Shown here piece after piece: positions 34,585 through 45,880 of a DNA stretch of 64,000 nucleotides. The position numbers and the translations under genes are program-made. Each line of letters starts with the position of its first letter. The stretch's first letter is position 1. Under the pieces are notes generated by a model. That model saw only the letters and a program-made list of their open reading frames with translations, did not search any database and had not been told where the DNA came from. Origin of the DNA: Kuschelorhynchus macadamiae (lineage: Eukaryota; Arthropoda; Insecta; Coleoptera; Curculionidae); contig JAUTXW010004705.1 in assembly GCA_030620095.1 (NCBI GenBank), forward strand, positions 676,501-740,500. The letters are read 5' to 3'.

Positions 34585-35925
34585 TAAATTTGCCATCATT
34601 AAGAATATAGCTACTTGATCGCGAGAGGCGAGTGTTTTTTACATATGAAAGAAAATTCAGGTATTACTAAAGTTTTGTAAAACAAATGCTAATTTAAGCA
34701 CTGTATCCTTGAACTTGTAATAAAAAATAATGTAAAATGAGCCCATTCGGAAAATATCAGTTATTCCCTAAGGTATAAAATACTTCTTTTCTCTTAAAGC
34801 GATACATTTCTGTCGATATTAAATAAACTTTAACTCTTAAGTATCTAAACTGCATACAGGTTGTCCCAAAAAACTGAATAAACTTAAACGGCTCAATAGA
34901 TTTTGTTTAAATTACATGTTTGTCAAATTCCCAAAAAGTAGTTTTCGCAAGAATTTTAAATTTCAGGGTATTATCTCGAAGCGTTTACAAGGTTTTTCAA
35001 TAAAAGTCCTATGGCTATACCTTTTTTTTAAACCCAATTGTTGGGTCTTCTTCGGAAAATTTATCAATTTTGTAAGGAATAAACTACTCCTTTTAATTTA
35101 GAGCGATATATTTGTGTCGATATTAAAAAATATATATATAATTTGGAGTATCAAAAATCATACAGGTTATCTCAAAAAACCGAATACATTTAATAAACGA
35201 CCAAGTAGATTTTTTAAAATTAAGTGTTTATGAGATTCTCAAAAATTAAATTTCACGGTATTTTTCACAAATAAATTTTAAGGTAATATTTTTAGCTATT
35301 TTCGTCAGTTTTTTTGTTTACCGTCTTGCAACAAACATGACATTAAGAGAAAACAAAGTTGTTTTTGGACAAAAATAATGAAGTGTGAAAATTTAACCTA
35401 CCTAATGGTAATTTTAGGAATATTATTTTTTACAGGGAGCCCTTTTACTTATATTAAGTGTCAAATAAGGTAATCCAGTTTTTGCAAATTATAAGAGTAT
35501 AAATACGGAGTATTTGGTTGATTTCAGCCATAGTTGTAATTAGTCCTCGCCGTCACGAACGTAATTAGATTACTCCACTTTCGGTTAAAATGGAAATGAA
35601 CACAACTGTTAAATTTGGGTTAAAACTTGAAAAATAGTGTCTTATACAAAATCACAAAATTTAAAATTAATATTTTAAGAAGCAATGGGGACCTACATTA
35701 TTCCGTGCTCATCCTGTATAGAGAAATTTGCCGTGATTAAAAATATAGCTACTTCATTGCGAGAGGAGATTATCGAATTTTACACGAGAACTTTTGCATT
35801 TTTTTACATATGAAAGAGAATTCAAATATTACTAAAATCTTGCATAATATATGCTAATTTAAGCACGCTCTTCTAGAACTTGTAATACAAAATAATGTAA
35901 AATGAGCCCATTCGGAAAAGATTAG
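34585..35925. repeat. Direct repeat around the satellite block
   Basis: 34585-34762 and 35717-35925 share ATATAGCTACTT, GCGAGAGG, TTTTTACATATGAAAGA, GCTAATTTAAGCAC, GAACTTGTAATA and AATGTAAAATGAGCCCATTC in order, about 1140 bp apart. They may be the outer ends of a higher-order unit. Confidence 0.6.
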
Positions 35926-37213
35926 TTTTGTTTCTTAACACCAAATACTCAAACCTACGTTAAAATCCATTAATGCGAAAAAATTGCAACGTTCAAAAGT
36001 TATTAGTACCGGGAAAGTAATATAACCTTAAAACAAATAACATTCATACAGAAACCAGATAATATATTTTTTTATGGCACGTATGTAATGAAGCTGCCAC
36101 AAGTTATTATGATCACGCCAATTTAAAATTTTGAAGAAAAGATACCAGAAGTGAAGGCATGAACAGATACGTTTTGCATATGTCTGTTAAAAACATTATC
36201 AGAGAAAAAGTTGTAAAATTAACTAACTTTATGTTCATAATTAAGTATTTTTGTTCTGTTCGGAAGTCCAGGATACTGTTAATAACCTAGAAAACAAAAC
36301 GAATATTTATGTTATTAACAAACGAAATAATTACTAATATATAAACAGAATTTACCGTATTACAACCAAAAGACATAAAATGAAATTAAACAAATAAATA
36401 AATAGGTTATTCTTGACAGTTAGTAGTTTCATACGAAAAGTAATTTGATTTCAGCATGATGGATTGGAATTAATGGTTTAACGAAGTGGCCAGATTTAAG
36501 GCTCCGTGATTTTTCTATAGTGCACTCTAAAAAAACTGGAATGCTTATCGCAGTTTAATCAGTGAGGTTTAGAACCGCTGCAGTAAGAAAAGTCAGGCAA
36601 AAACTATAAAAATGTTTTTTTACTCAGTTATTCACTGTTATTAGCCAATAAATTGTTAAGTGTTTGTTAGTTGTGTGTAATTATTTTTTAAAACTTGCAA
36701 ATATTCAAACGAAGTTTCTGACACAAGTTCAGTTTCATTAACTGTCACATTGGCACTTCATTTCCATCGTTTCTATGGACTACTTGATTTTTGTTAACTA
36801 AAATTTCTTATATATTTTCGTATATTATCAAATATTTGTTCTTCACTTGAAGAATCTATTTTTTTAAATTAACAAATATATCTTAGTAACATTGCATTAC
36901 CCGTAGTTTCATGATTAGCCAGGGGCGTCGAGTTTAGAACACCCTGTATATTTATATAAAAATAGCCATCTTAGCCAATAAATACACATTTCGTGTAAAA
37001 CAGTCGTTTATTCAAAAGATGTAAAACTTGTATATTCCAAACTATAACTTTAACAAAAACGTTAATATCTCTATTAATACAAGAGGTTTAAATTTAAACC
37101 AGGTCTAGCTTGACAGTTACAGATTTAAAGTGACATAAATTAAACCAATATTTTTTGTAAATTATAATGACTTAACCAAAAAAATAACTGTTGTAATAAT
37201 AGGTTTAATTAAA
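35926..37213. other. No gene recognised
   Basis: AT-rich DNA without coding relics. A lone CACCCTGTATA end occurs at about 36940. The sequence near 37040-37210 is the insertion target of the hAT element. Confidence 0.5.
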
Positions 37214-37221
37214 TGTGATAT

Positions 37222-40118
37222 TAGGGTTGCCACCTGTCCTTTTTTGAAAAGGACAGTCCTTTTTTCAGACAAATTGTCCTTGTGACTTTTTTTGCCACAA
37301 AATGTCCTTTTTACTTACTTATAAACTATTGACAACAGCACGGCACTGCTGTGAGTAAATTCTTTTAACAATCGACAACAGCGCAGCACCCCAACCTGCG
37401 AATAGTCGTTATTTTCTAGGCTGAAAATTCGCGCGTCGGGAGAGCTCGATGATATCGGGATATCGCTGTCTTTATTTACCCAATGTAAAAAAGGAAGAAC
37501 AGTAACATAACATCGCCCACATTTCCCTGTCGTCCGTGCGACATTTGACATTTATTTGTTCCCGTTCCCGCTTTTTTCGCGGTTTGTAGTTGATCGTTGA
37601 TATTGAAAAGTAAAAAATCCTATTTTTAATTATTTTATTGTGGTTTTTCTTTATTATACTTCATCGTCTTTATGAAGTTTACCTACTGGCGGTAAGTCTA
37701 TATTTTTAATCATTAAAGTGGTTGCAAGTTGCAATTTTTGTATCTAGTTAGCTTTATTTCCCTGTTGTTTGTTGTTGCATGAGTTTTTGGTTTTATTTCA
37801 AGTTTCTATTACTTAATTAATCTGGTCCTGGTTTGACTTTAGTTTGGTTTTGGTGAATTAACAAAATTAACAACCCAGTCCGCCAGTCCCAGTGATAAAA
37901 TGGATGTAGATAACGTAGATGATGTGACTGAAGTAGCAGAAAGGTTTGTCAATAACGGTGATGGTGATTGTACTGAAAATGGTGGAAGTAGCTCTACAGG
38001 GGCGGCGAAGGTTTTTAGTTTTTCAGCTAATATGTTTGAATATTAAAATTAAAATATGTTTTTTATTTAGGATTGTCAATCTAAAGCCAGAACCGGAACC
38101 AGTACCTGTACTACCCCTCCTCTTCCTCCTGAAAAAAAAGAGAGCAACTTATTACAACAAATGGGAAACTAAATACGGCTGGCTAAAGCAAGGCGCAACC
38201 AATACCGAAGCATTTTGAAAAAGTTGCCTGCTTTCATTCACAGTTGGAAACATGGGACTGTCTGCAATAAAGCAACACAATGAAAGTAAGATGCACAAGC
38301 AAAAAATTTCTGCAGCGAAAAGCTCACATTCCATGGAAACATTTTTTGTCAAAAAAAATTCTCAGGAAGAATCTCATGTAATTTTAACAGAAATATGTAA
38401 AATTTTCCACTGTGTGAAGCATAACCAGTCATATAATTCTTTGGATTGCTCATTTAAATTGGACACAAAAATATATGTTGATTCAAAAATAGCATCCAAA
38501 CTCTCATGTGGAAGAACCAAAAGTGAATCAATTGTGAAAAATGTTCTAGGTCCAATTGCACTGCAAAAAGTGATTGAACTTTTGAAAAACCATGTTCCAA
38601 AACTTTTCTTTAGTATTCAGTTGGATGCTTCTAACAGAAAAAATGTTAAATTTTTTCCAATTTCAGTACAATTTTTTACAATTCAATACGGACTTCAAAA
38701 TTTCTTGCTGCACTTTTGTGAAAATAGTGATGAAAGTGCTGATGGGATGTTTACCATGGTAAATGATAGTTTAAACAAACTTAAATTAGATTGGAGTCAA
38801 GTTTCTGCATTAAGTGCCGATAACACCAATTCAAATTTCGGTGCCAATCACAGCCTTTTTACCAATGTATCCACAAAAAATCAACACCTGTTAAAAGGAA
38901 ATTGCCATGCTCATGTCATACATAACTGCGTGAAGTTTTCAATGGATGCTTTGAGTTTAGATGTTGAAAACCTTATTCTTAAAATTTACTCCCATTTTTC
39001 AGTATCTGCCAAACGCCGGGAAGAACTTAAATCTTTTCACGAATTTACAGATTGTCAATGGCGGGAATTACTAAGACACGTTGGTACTCGTTGGTTGTCT
39101 CTAAATCCGTGTGTAGAACGGATATTAAGCAATTATGTAGCTCTTTGTAGTTACTTTTTAAGTACAGAAAACAGCCCTTCACACATCAAAAAGCTGATGA
39201 GAATAGTGGTACTGTTTCGCCTGAAGTTGAGATTTATCTTCTTTTTTGTAATCATATACTTACTGTTTTCGAAACTTTTATTAAAAAAATTGAATCTAAC
39301 GAAACAACTGCGCTCGACTTATTCAGTATAATGACTGACTTAAGAAAGACCCTAATCAATAGGCTAGAAAATAATTTTTATGGCTTTGAAACCAAGGTTA
39401 AGTTACTCTCTTGACGCGACTAGTAAGAAAAAACTACAAAATGATTTTAATGCGTTTTATCAAAGATCTATCCAATACATTGAAAAATGGTACGACTTTT
39501 CTGAAGATAGTTGGCACAGTATCGTCAGTAAATTAAACATAAAATTAAAATTTCCATCATTTTCAGATTTTGAGCTAATTATCGAAAAAATTAATAATCC
39601 AAATCTAAAAATTAATATGAACCAGCTTTTTGATGAGGTGATGCAGATTTCAGAAAGTTACCAAGCAAATGAAAACGAGCTTTTAAATTTAAGCACACCA
39701 TAAAAATGGCAATTTCTTTTTAAACGTTTCAATAATACTGAAAATATTTTTTCATTGATTTCATTTTTGTTAAAGTTCAGCATTTTCTGAAAGAATTTTT
39801 TCTGTAATGGCGAGACGAAAGAAATCGTTGCTCGACAGAATTAATTCGCTCAGAATTATTGATTTATTTTAATTTTAAAGAAAATTGCCAGGAATTTTAC
39901 GATTCCATTAAAAGCAATGAAGTTGTTTTGAAGGCAGCAAAATCTAATTCCAAATATTCTTTTAAATTTAATTAGATAGACAGTTTTATTTTAATAATAT
40001 CGGCTAATTTGAAATATACTAACTTAATTTGTACTCGTTTTTTTCCAAACACCCCACCCCCCATCCAGGATCCAGGTCCAATGTCCTTTTTTCACTTTTC
40101 AAAAAGGTGGCAACCCTA
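37222..40118 (+). mobile_element. Complete hAT element with 8-bp target duplication
   Basis: The element is 2897 bp. TGTGATAT at 37214-37221 is repeated exactly at 40119-40126. The ends are TAGGGTTGCCACCTGTCC and the complement of AAAGGTGGCAACCCTA, followed inward by GTCCTTTTTT-type subterminal text on both sides. An 8-bp duplication and TA.GGGTTG-type ends fit hAT. The internal gene is a transposase broken at several places. Confidence 0.9.
37900..39975 (+). pseudogene. hAT transposase, multiply broken
   Basis: Exon 1 from ATG 37900 (MDVDNVDDVTEVAERFVNNG) may splice at a GTTTTTAGT donor (38011) to an acceptor at 38070, a 60-bp intron. A frameshift in the A-run near 38133 leads to the BED zinc finger (KWETKYGWLKQ...AF*KSCLLSFTVGNMG, then IKQHNESKMH), where the first Cys codon has become TGA. 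The catalytic region at 38252-39200 is well kept (SIQLDASNRKNVKFFPISVQ, SALSADNTNSNFG, GNCHAHVIHNCVKFSMDALS, RHVGTRWLSLNPCVERIL). Frameshifts near 39200 and 39410 follow, and the dimerisation domain ends at 39975 (KWQFLFKRFNNTENIFSLIS, FNFKENCQEFYDSIKSNEVV). It would mobilise TAGGGTTG-ended elements; this copy cannot. Confidence 0.85.
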
Positions 40119-40199
40119 TGTGATATACACCTTAAACCTTTTTAGTGAATAAGGGAGCATATGTCAGTATAAAATTATGACAACTTTCATCTTCATAGG

Positions 40200-40735
40200 A
40201 ACACTAAAGAAGTAAGCCAAGAAAATCACACAATATAATAGGCTATTTGAGGATGGCAAAGGAATAGATATCCCTATACAGGAAACAACTGGCTTAGAAA
40301 TTGCCCAACAAATCACCGACACCAGATGAGATACAGGAAGATAGGTTCAAATTACCGGAAAACGAACAAATTCTGCTCATGACTTACTTTGTCCTGCAAG
40401 TTCTGACGTAAAGAGCTTGAGATGTGGTGAACTGCGATGCTTACTTAAGCGTTGCTGATTTTGAGAAAGCGTTTGATTGTATTTTTGATTATATTTATAT
40501 CGGACAGAATGACAAAACACAAAGTTTAACATTTCTGATGCCTAGGTTTTTTGGAGAGGTATTAAGAAAAGATAACGAACATCTTAAACGAAAAATAACA
40601 AGATGTATACTAAATATTTAAGAAACTAGTCTATGTAGCTACAAATTAGCAAAACGTGAAATATGGATCAAGAAATTCAAGAATCGAACTTTGAAAACAG
40701 TAGTGTTAGACTGGTTACCAGTCTATAATTTTTAT
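40200..40735 (+). pseudogene. Non-LTR reverse transcriptase relic
   Basis: Short pieces in changing frames: NIIGLFEDGKGIDIPIQETT GLEIAQQITDT, PDEIQEDRFKLPENEQIL and AYLSVADFEKAFDCIF (40438-40485). The order matches LINE RT proteins that have LF.D.R......ETTG.EI, then D.YACFIDYEKAFDRV. The palm active site and everything after it are lost or unrecognisable. Clade uncertain. Confidence 0.55.
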
Positions 40736-42139
40736 CCAGATTAAAATAAAAAAAAAATATTCACATCAACCACAATTTTTAACAAATCCATTTTGATAAA
40801 TTCGTAATTTAAAGCATTAAAAATATTATTTAAAAATATTATTAAAATCTTTTTTAATATGTAAGAAATTAACAGGCGACCTTTTTCGATCAATTATATT
40901 CTTAGTTTAAATAAAATATTTTTCTTTAAACTGGTTTCGGAATTAATATTTAATTCCTGCAGCATTAAAAAGGGTCTTTATAACTTTTTATTACGTAGAA
41001 AATTAAGAGGGTCCTTTAAATATATTAAGAGGAAAAAAGAATGTACTTCGAATGTAATAATTATTGAAATACATTTTTCAGTTATGTAAAAGTTTCAATT
41101 TTTTTCTCGACGTTTAAACAAAATACTTTTTAACTATTTTTCAAATTCACTTTTAATAATTACTGGATTTATTTTTGTTATTACAATTTACAAAAGTGGA
41201 CATGTTAAATGACAAAGATATTAAAAATGTAAATTCGCCCGTAATACAATTTTTTTTCGCGCAAACAAATAGTTTTCTAAGTGCTACTTAGTATGAATAC
41301 TTCAAGTTATTTCGAAGTTCGTTTTTTAATTTGCAAAATTATTAGGATTTATTTTTTTTAAATATTATTCAAGTTTTTTGTTTAGAATTTGAAGATGATA
41401 TTTAAAATGGGTTTTCAGTTATATCACTTTCAATTACATACATCAAGAAAAAATCGTAGTCCGATTATTGAACGTAATTTTTTAGTAAATTGGTTAGTAT
41501 ATTTAGTAAAACAAATTAGATATTTTTGTGTGAGAGTTGTGCTCAGAACTAAATTGTATTGCGATTTTGATGTTTTTTTGGAGAGATATGGAGAAAACGT
41601 AACGAATATCTTTAAAAAACCGAATATCTAAGAAATTTTGCTTTGAAACAGCAAAAGAAGATGTGTTTTAAGATATTCAAGAGATGAACTTTGTTTGAAA
41701 TTAATAAATTAAATATAATTTCTATTATATTTTTCCATATACAAAATTATAAAAAACTTTAATACTTGTATAAACCGCGATGGCTTTCTTAAGAACCGGT
41801 AAATCTACTAATTTCATAATCCTAAAGCCTTAAAAAAGCTCATTCTATTCTTTTATATTTTAAAAATTAACAAGCGTTTCTAGAAAAAAAAAACAGTTGG
41901 TCCTCTTAATTTTTGCATAAACATTTTTAGGTTCCTTTTTTATTTTTAGCTTGAATTTTATCTCTTTATTACTACATATAATATTTTTAATTGTTTTTCA
42001 AATTCGTGTTTACAGACTCACTTGGGTTTTTTTAATTATTAAAATTTACGAATCTAGAGATATTAATTGACAGTCTCTTTAAGCGAAAAAATTAAAATTC
42101 TCACGCACTACAATTTTTTTCACTTAACCAAACAGTTTT
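40736..42139. other. No gene; diverged direct repeat
   Basis: 41110-41290 and 41975-42140 resemble each other (CTATTTTTCAAATTC or TTGTTTTTCAAATTC, ...ACTGGATTTATTTTT or ...ACTTGGGTTTTTTT, ...AATTTAC, ...CAATTTTTTT, AAACAGTTTT or AAATAGTTTT), about 865 bp apart. An 80-codon frame at 41389-41631 has no recognised family. Confidence 0.45.
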
Positions 42140-42420
42140 TCGAATCCCCCGGGAAATCCCGCGTGCTATTTCGCGTAAGTATTCGATGCCCGCGTCTCGA
42201 GACGAGTTAAGTACACACACACGCGGCCGTCAGATTCGACTGAACGCGTGCCAAGCCGCTCTTATCTTCCGCGGTTCCTGCTGACGAGGACGGACAGCAG
42301 GAGAAGAGGTACTCTCAGGTGCTTTATGGGGCCTTATGACCTGGGGATCTGCTCGCATCAAACGGGAATGAAAATTGGCATCTGCCCCGCGAGATATAAG
42401 GCCTTGTGTAAATTAGATTT
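42140..42420. other. CpG- and GC-rich island
   Basis: A short block with many CpG (CCCCCGGGAAATCCCGCGTG, CGCGTCTCGAGACGAG, CACGCGGCCGTCAG, GAACGCGTGCC, CCGCGGTTCC), quite unlike the surrounding AT-rich DNA. It includes TCAGATTCGACTGAACGCG. An 86-codon frame (42248-42508) crosses it but matches no family I know. It could be the promoter or 5' end of a host gene or of a transposon. Confidence 0.5.
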
Positions 42421-42904
42421 TGCATTTCCAGACAAATATATTCAATCAGTGGCAGATTTTTTTAATAACTACACGAGAAAGCTAAGACATTTTTTCCTTA
42501 AACTTTGAAATATTTCATAAGGAATGAAAACATTCACCTTGATTTTTAAAATAGACATCCCCTGCCACTTGGTCATCCTCAGCAAAATGACGTCCCCTGA
42601 TGGGTTTTTCAAATTTCTAAATGAAAATAAGTTCAACGAAGCCAAATTTGGACTATTAGTTCAGTGATCTAGCTGCGTTGAACACCTTTTACTTCTCCCT
42701 ACCTCACTGAAGACTATTTCACTGTATACTATAATGAATCATAGTTTATGATTCGTCCATAAATATCGTTGAGTTTCACTTATGTATATTCTGGTTTCTT
42801 TTTATGAGGTTCTTCTATTGCAGTTTTTAGCATCCTTAGGTTTTTTAGAGATTAAGCGTCTAAAAGCATTAACACTAATCCATTTTAACCTTAAATATCT
42901 CGGA
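42421..42904. other. No gene recognised
   Basis: Composition returns to AT-rich; no coding relic or repeat seen. Confidence 0.45.
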
Positions 42905-43890
42905 AATGGAAAAGCTATCGAGGTGCGATTTTCGCTGAATAGTTTCATTTTACTGAAAGTTTTCTTTCAAACATACTCCATTTTGTTTTCACAACCGGAA
43001 GTAACAAAAATAAAATGGCCGGTTTTCCGTTATAAGGCAACTTAGTTATTTTAAATGGAACCTTTGGATAGTTTTAAAATCCTTCCTCTTCTTAAAAATA
43101 TAGCACTAGTAATTTTTAAAAAAATGGAGCATTATTTACTAGCTATGATTATTGTGAAAAGATATATATTAGGAGTAATCTTAAAAATGATAACAACGGT
43201 AAAGAAATTTTCAATAACTCATTGAAATATATGCTGAAAGTGTCTTACCTCTTCTTCAGCTCTTCATTTGTCTAAATTGCTTAAAGCTATTTCTTAAAAA
43301 CACCTGTGCTATGTTTTCAATCACTTTTCTAATATTATTTTTTAATTTAACAATATTTTCTTGTTGCAGCTTTGGATAGAGAGATGATCTAATGTGATAG
43401 TTGCTGGATTTTAATGAAACATATTTCTAAATCTTTTCAATTTTAATAATTGATTTTGATTGAAAAGACATTATCATACACTTGTCCTTTTCACTTAATT
43501 GAAATATCTTTAAATTCCGGTTGGACAATAATTAATCGAACTTCATGGACAGTGACGGTAATGTCTTTAATGAATTTGATTCCATAGCCAACTTCCCGAA
43601 TTGACTGCTTGTCTATAGATATATCTTTACATACACATACCTTATTAAAAGACTAATATTCGGCTGTTTTCAAAAATAACTATATTAAATGCTATATTTT
43701 TGAGATGAGGAAGGAGCAAGCTTAAAAATATTCAAAGTTATTCGTGTTGCACCATTTAAAATAACAAAGTTGCCCTATACCTGAAAAACGGCCATTTTGT
43801 TTTCAGTATTACCGGATGTCAAAACAAAATGTCGTATGTTTGAAATAAAATTTTCAGTAAAATGAAATTATTCAGTGAAAAACGTACCCG
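42905..43890. repeat. Foldback, arms of about 190 bp
   Basis: 42910-43110 is mirrored by 43690-43890: GCTGAATAGTTTCATTTTAC with GTAAAATGAAATTATTCAGT, AACATACTCCATTTTGTTTT with CAAAACAAAATGTCGTATG, AAAATGGCCG with CGGCCATTTT, and TTATTTTAAATGGA with ACCATTTAAAATAA. About 580 bp of unpaired sequence lies between. No reading frame and no clear ends. Confidence 0.65.
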
Positions 43891-44319
43891 ATAAGGGCAA
43901 TATATGGCTGAAATCACTGTATTTAAAGATTATTATGTACTTACCACTGTTTACAGCCGTGTTTTTGTTTTGTTTCCTTATAGTTATAACTGGTTTTGTT
44001 TTACAGTCTTCTTAAATATATGCCACTTCAAAATTTAATTTTATGTCGATTTTTGACAAAAAAAATTAATGTTTTCACTGTGATGGCTAAAAATTACCAA
44101 ATTTTTACAAAAGCCTTTCGGAAATGACCGATTTACATTTTTGTAATTATGTCAAATCATAAAAATATTTCATAATCTACTGTGGAAACAACATTATTCG
44201 CAACGATGAAGGTACTCAGAATCTATTTCTTTCTGGTCTTGTAGAAAAGATAATCGAATGTAAACAAGTATTAGTGAAATACTCAATTTTGTATCTTTAT
44301 TCTAAAATTTAAAAATACG

Positions 44320-44650
44320 TATAGCATAGGTGGGGTGGGGGTTTAGGGTAGCAATGAAAATTCCTTCTTAAAAAGAGCTGACGTTTCGACTAACATTCAG
44401 TTTTCTTCCGGGCGAAGGAAACAAAAAGTTATTTTGTTTTTTTATCTTATAAAATTAAAATGATGTAGACTTTTGATACATGGACAATTTTATTAATTAA
44501 ATACTCTTTAAAACACAATTTTTGCGGGCTACAAGTACTATTTTTAAATAGCCATAAAAAGTTATTTATTCTATTACTTCAACATACCAGAAAAATGTAT
44601 ATATATATAAGAGAAACGTCGGCTCTTTTTTAAGAACAAGGGATTTTTAT
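44320..44650. repeat. Penelope-type terminal remnants, inverted
   Basis: TTCTTAAAAAGAGCTGACGT at 44362 and GAGAAACGTCGGCTCTTTTT at 44610 are inverted copies. On the minus strand the first reads CCGGAAGAAAACTGAATGTT then AGTCGAAACGTCAGCTC, again CTGA/stem/GAAACGTC-like. No coding between them. Confidence 0.45.
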
Positions 44651-44896
44651 TTTTGTCCCAAACCCGCTACCCCATCTACTTTTAAATCTATTAGGACGTT
44701 AAATTTCGCTTCAAGTTATTTTTGACGCAAAATAAAAAAAAATTACGGATTCTAAGAAAATAAATTGCGTTTTTATACAATAGTTTGTAAGAATTACTGC
44801 TCTGGTGTCAAAAAATAAGTAGAGATTTCTTGACATCAGCTTATTATTAATTTGTTTCCGTATTTTCTGATGTTCTCATCATCATTGTTAACAACA

Positions 44897-44931
44897 TATT
44901 CCAAAACTAACACTCTGTTAGTTTTGGAATA
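44897..44931. repeat. Perfect 15-bp hairpin
   Basis: TATTCCAAAACTAAC and GTTAGTTTTGGAATA are exact reverse complements with a 5-base loop (ACTCT). It stands alone in AT-rich DNA. Confidence 0.85.
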
Positions 44932-45079
44932 CTGATATACTGATTTAGAGTGGCTCACACTACGTTTTAACGGCCTTTTATTACCATGTAATTCACCACC
45001 AGGTACTCACTCACTTAAGACTGTGTGGACCTACATGACCAAACAGTTCAAAAATAAAATATAGTTTAAAAAAAAACAC

Positions 45080-45455
45080 TAAAATATTTTGTTACGACTT
45101 TTGCATTCTACGGTTGACAATATTACTTATACTCATTGTAAATTAAATGAAAAAATATAAATTTTTGTTCAACACATTATGTGCATTTAATAAACTTATG
45201 ACGTCTTAAAGTTCAATGACTATGCGAAAAAGTTTGCTGAAATTAATTATAAGTACATGCTTCTCAAAGAAACGTAACCAAAATACGCCCGACTCTTTTT
45301 GGCATAGTCATTGAACATTTAGAAGTGCATGACAAGTTTATTAAATACATATAATGTATTGCACAATTATTTATATTTTTCCTTTTAATCAGGATAAATA
45401 ATATTGTCAAAAGCAGAATGGATGATATATGGTAACAAAATATTATAAGTAAATT
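45080..45455. repeat. Foldback, arms of about 150 bp
   Basis: The left arm (AAAATATTTTGTTACGAC, TGACAATATTACTTATAC, CACATTATGTGCATTTAATA, TTCAATGACTATGCG) is mirrored on the right (GGCATAGTCATTGAAC, TATTAAATACATATAATG, AATAATATTGTCAAAA, GGTAACAAAATATT). The loop is about 55 bp. Non-coding; probably a MITE. Confidence 0.7.
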
Positions 45456-45880
45456 ATATTATTTTCAACTTTTTTGTGGTTACTGTAAAAAGTGTTTTTT
45501 CTAGTTTTTTTTATACTAAATATAGTTTATTATTTAACATTTTAGTTTCAAAATATCTTTAACAGTTTACTGGTAATGTATTAGACTCATCAACAGAAAC
45601 CAAATGAGCCTAAAACGCGAGAGGTTTACTAACTGGTACCAGCGGAACCATTTGATACCATCAATTACAATAACTGGTATCAAATTATTGTATTTTCAAC
45701 TCAATTACATATACTTTCAAAATTTCAAATCGATATGATAATTAGAAGTGGTTAAAATTGCCCGGTATCATTTAGTACTGATATGACCAGCTGTAAAGTT
45801 ATAATGACGGACTTCTTTCCTTGTTGCCGTTAAAACATGTATAATGAGATATAGGTATATAATATACCAGTCTGTATGTA

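Larger units (their letters stand above)
33200..35350. repeat. Degenerate ~305-bp satellite-like tandem
   Basis: The marker GCGATACATTTGTGTCGATA occurs at 33463, 34799 (with TCTG) and 35103 (ATATTTG); the last two are 304 bp apart. Other blocks recur in the same order: GGTATTATCTCG.AGCGTTT, CAATAAAAG.CCT, AACCCAATTGTTGGGTCTTC, TTCGGAAAAT and CATACAGGTTGTCCCAA. The first unit is separated from the rest by a Penelope-like element (33541-34540), which evidently inserted into the array. Confidence 0.7.

Noticed and set aside
41389..41631. 80-codon frame as a gene
   Set aside because: Composition follows the surrounding AT-rich DNA, no domain is recognised, and it lies between repeat copies.
42280..42305. 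Hammerhead core in the CpG island (CTGACGAG inside a CCTGCTG/CAGCAGG hairpin)
   Set aside because: There is no GAAA strand after the stem, so the required second half of the core is missing.
42248..42508. 86-codon frame across the CpG island as a host gene
   Set aside because: No recognisable domain, and it runs from GC-rich to AT-rich DNA with a change in composition midway.
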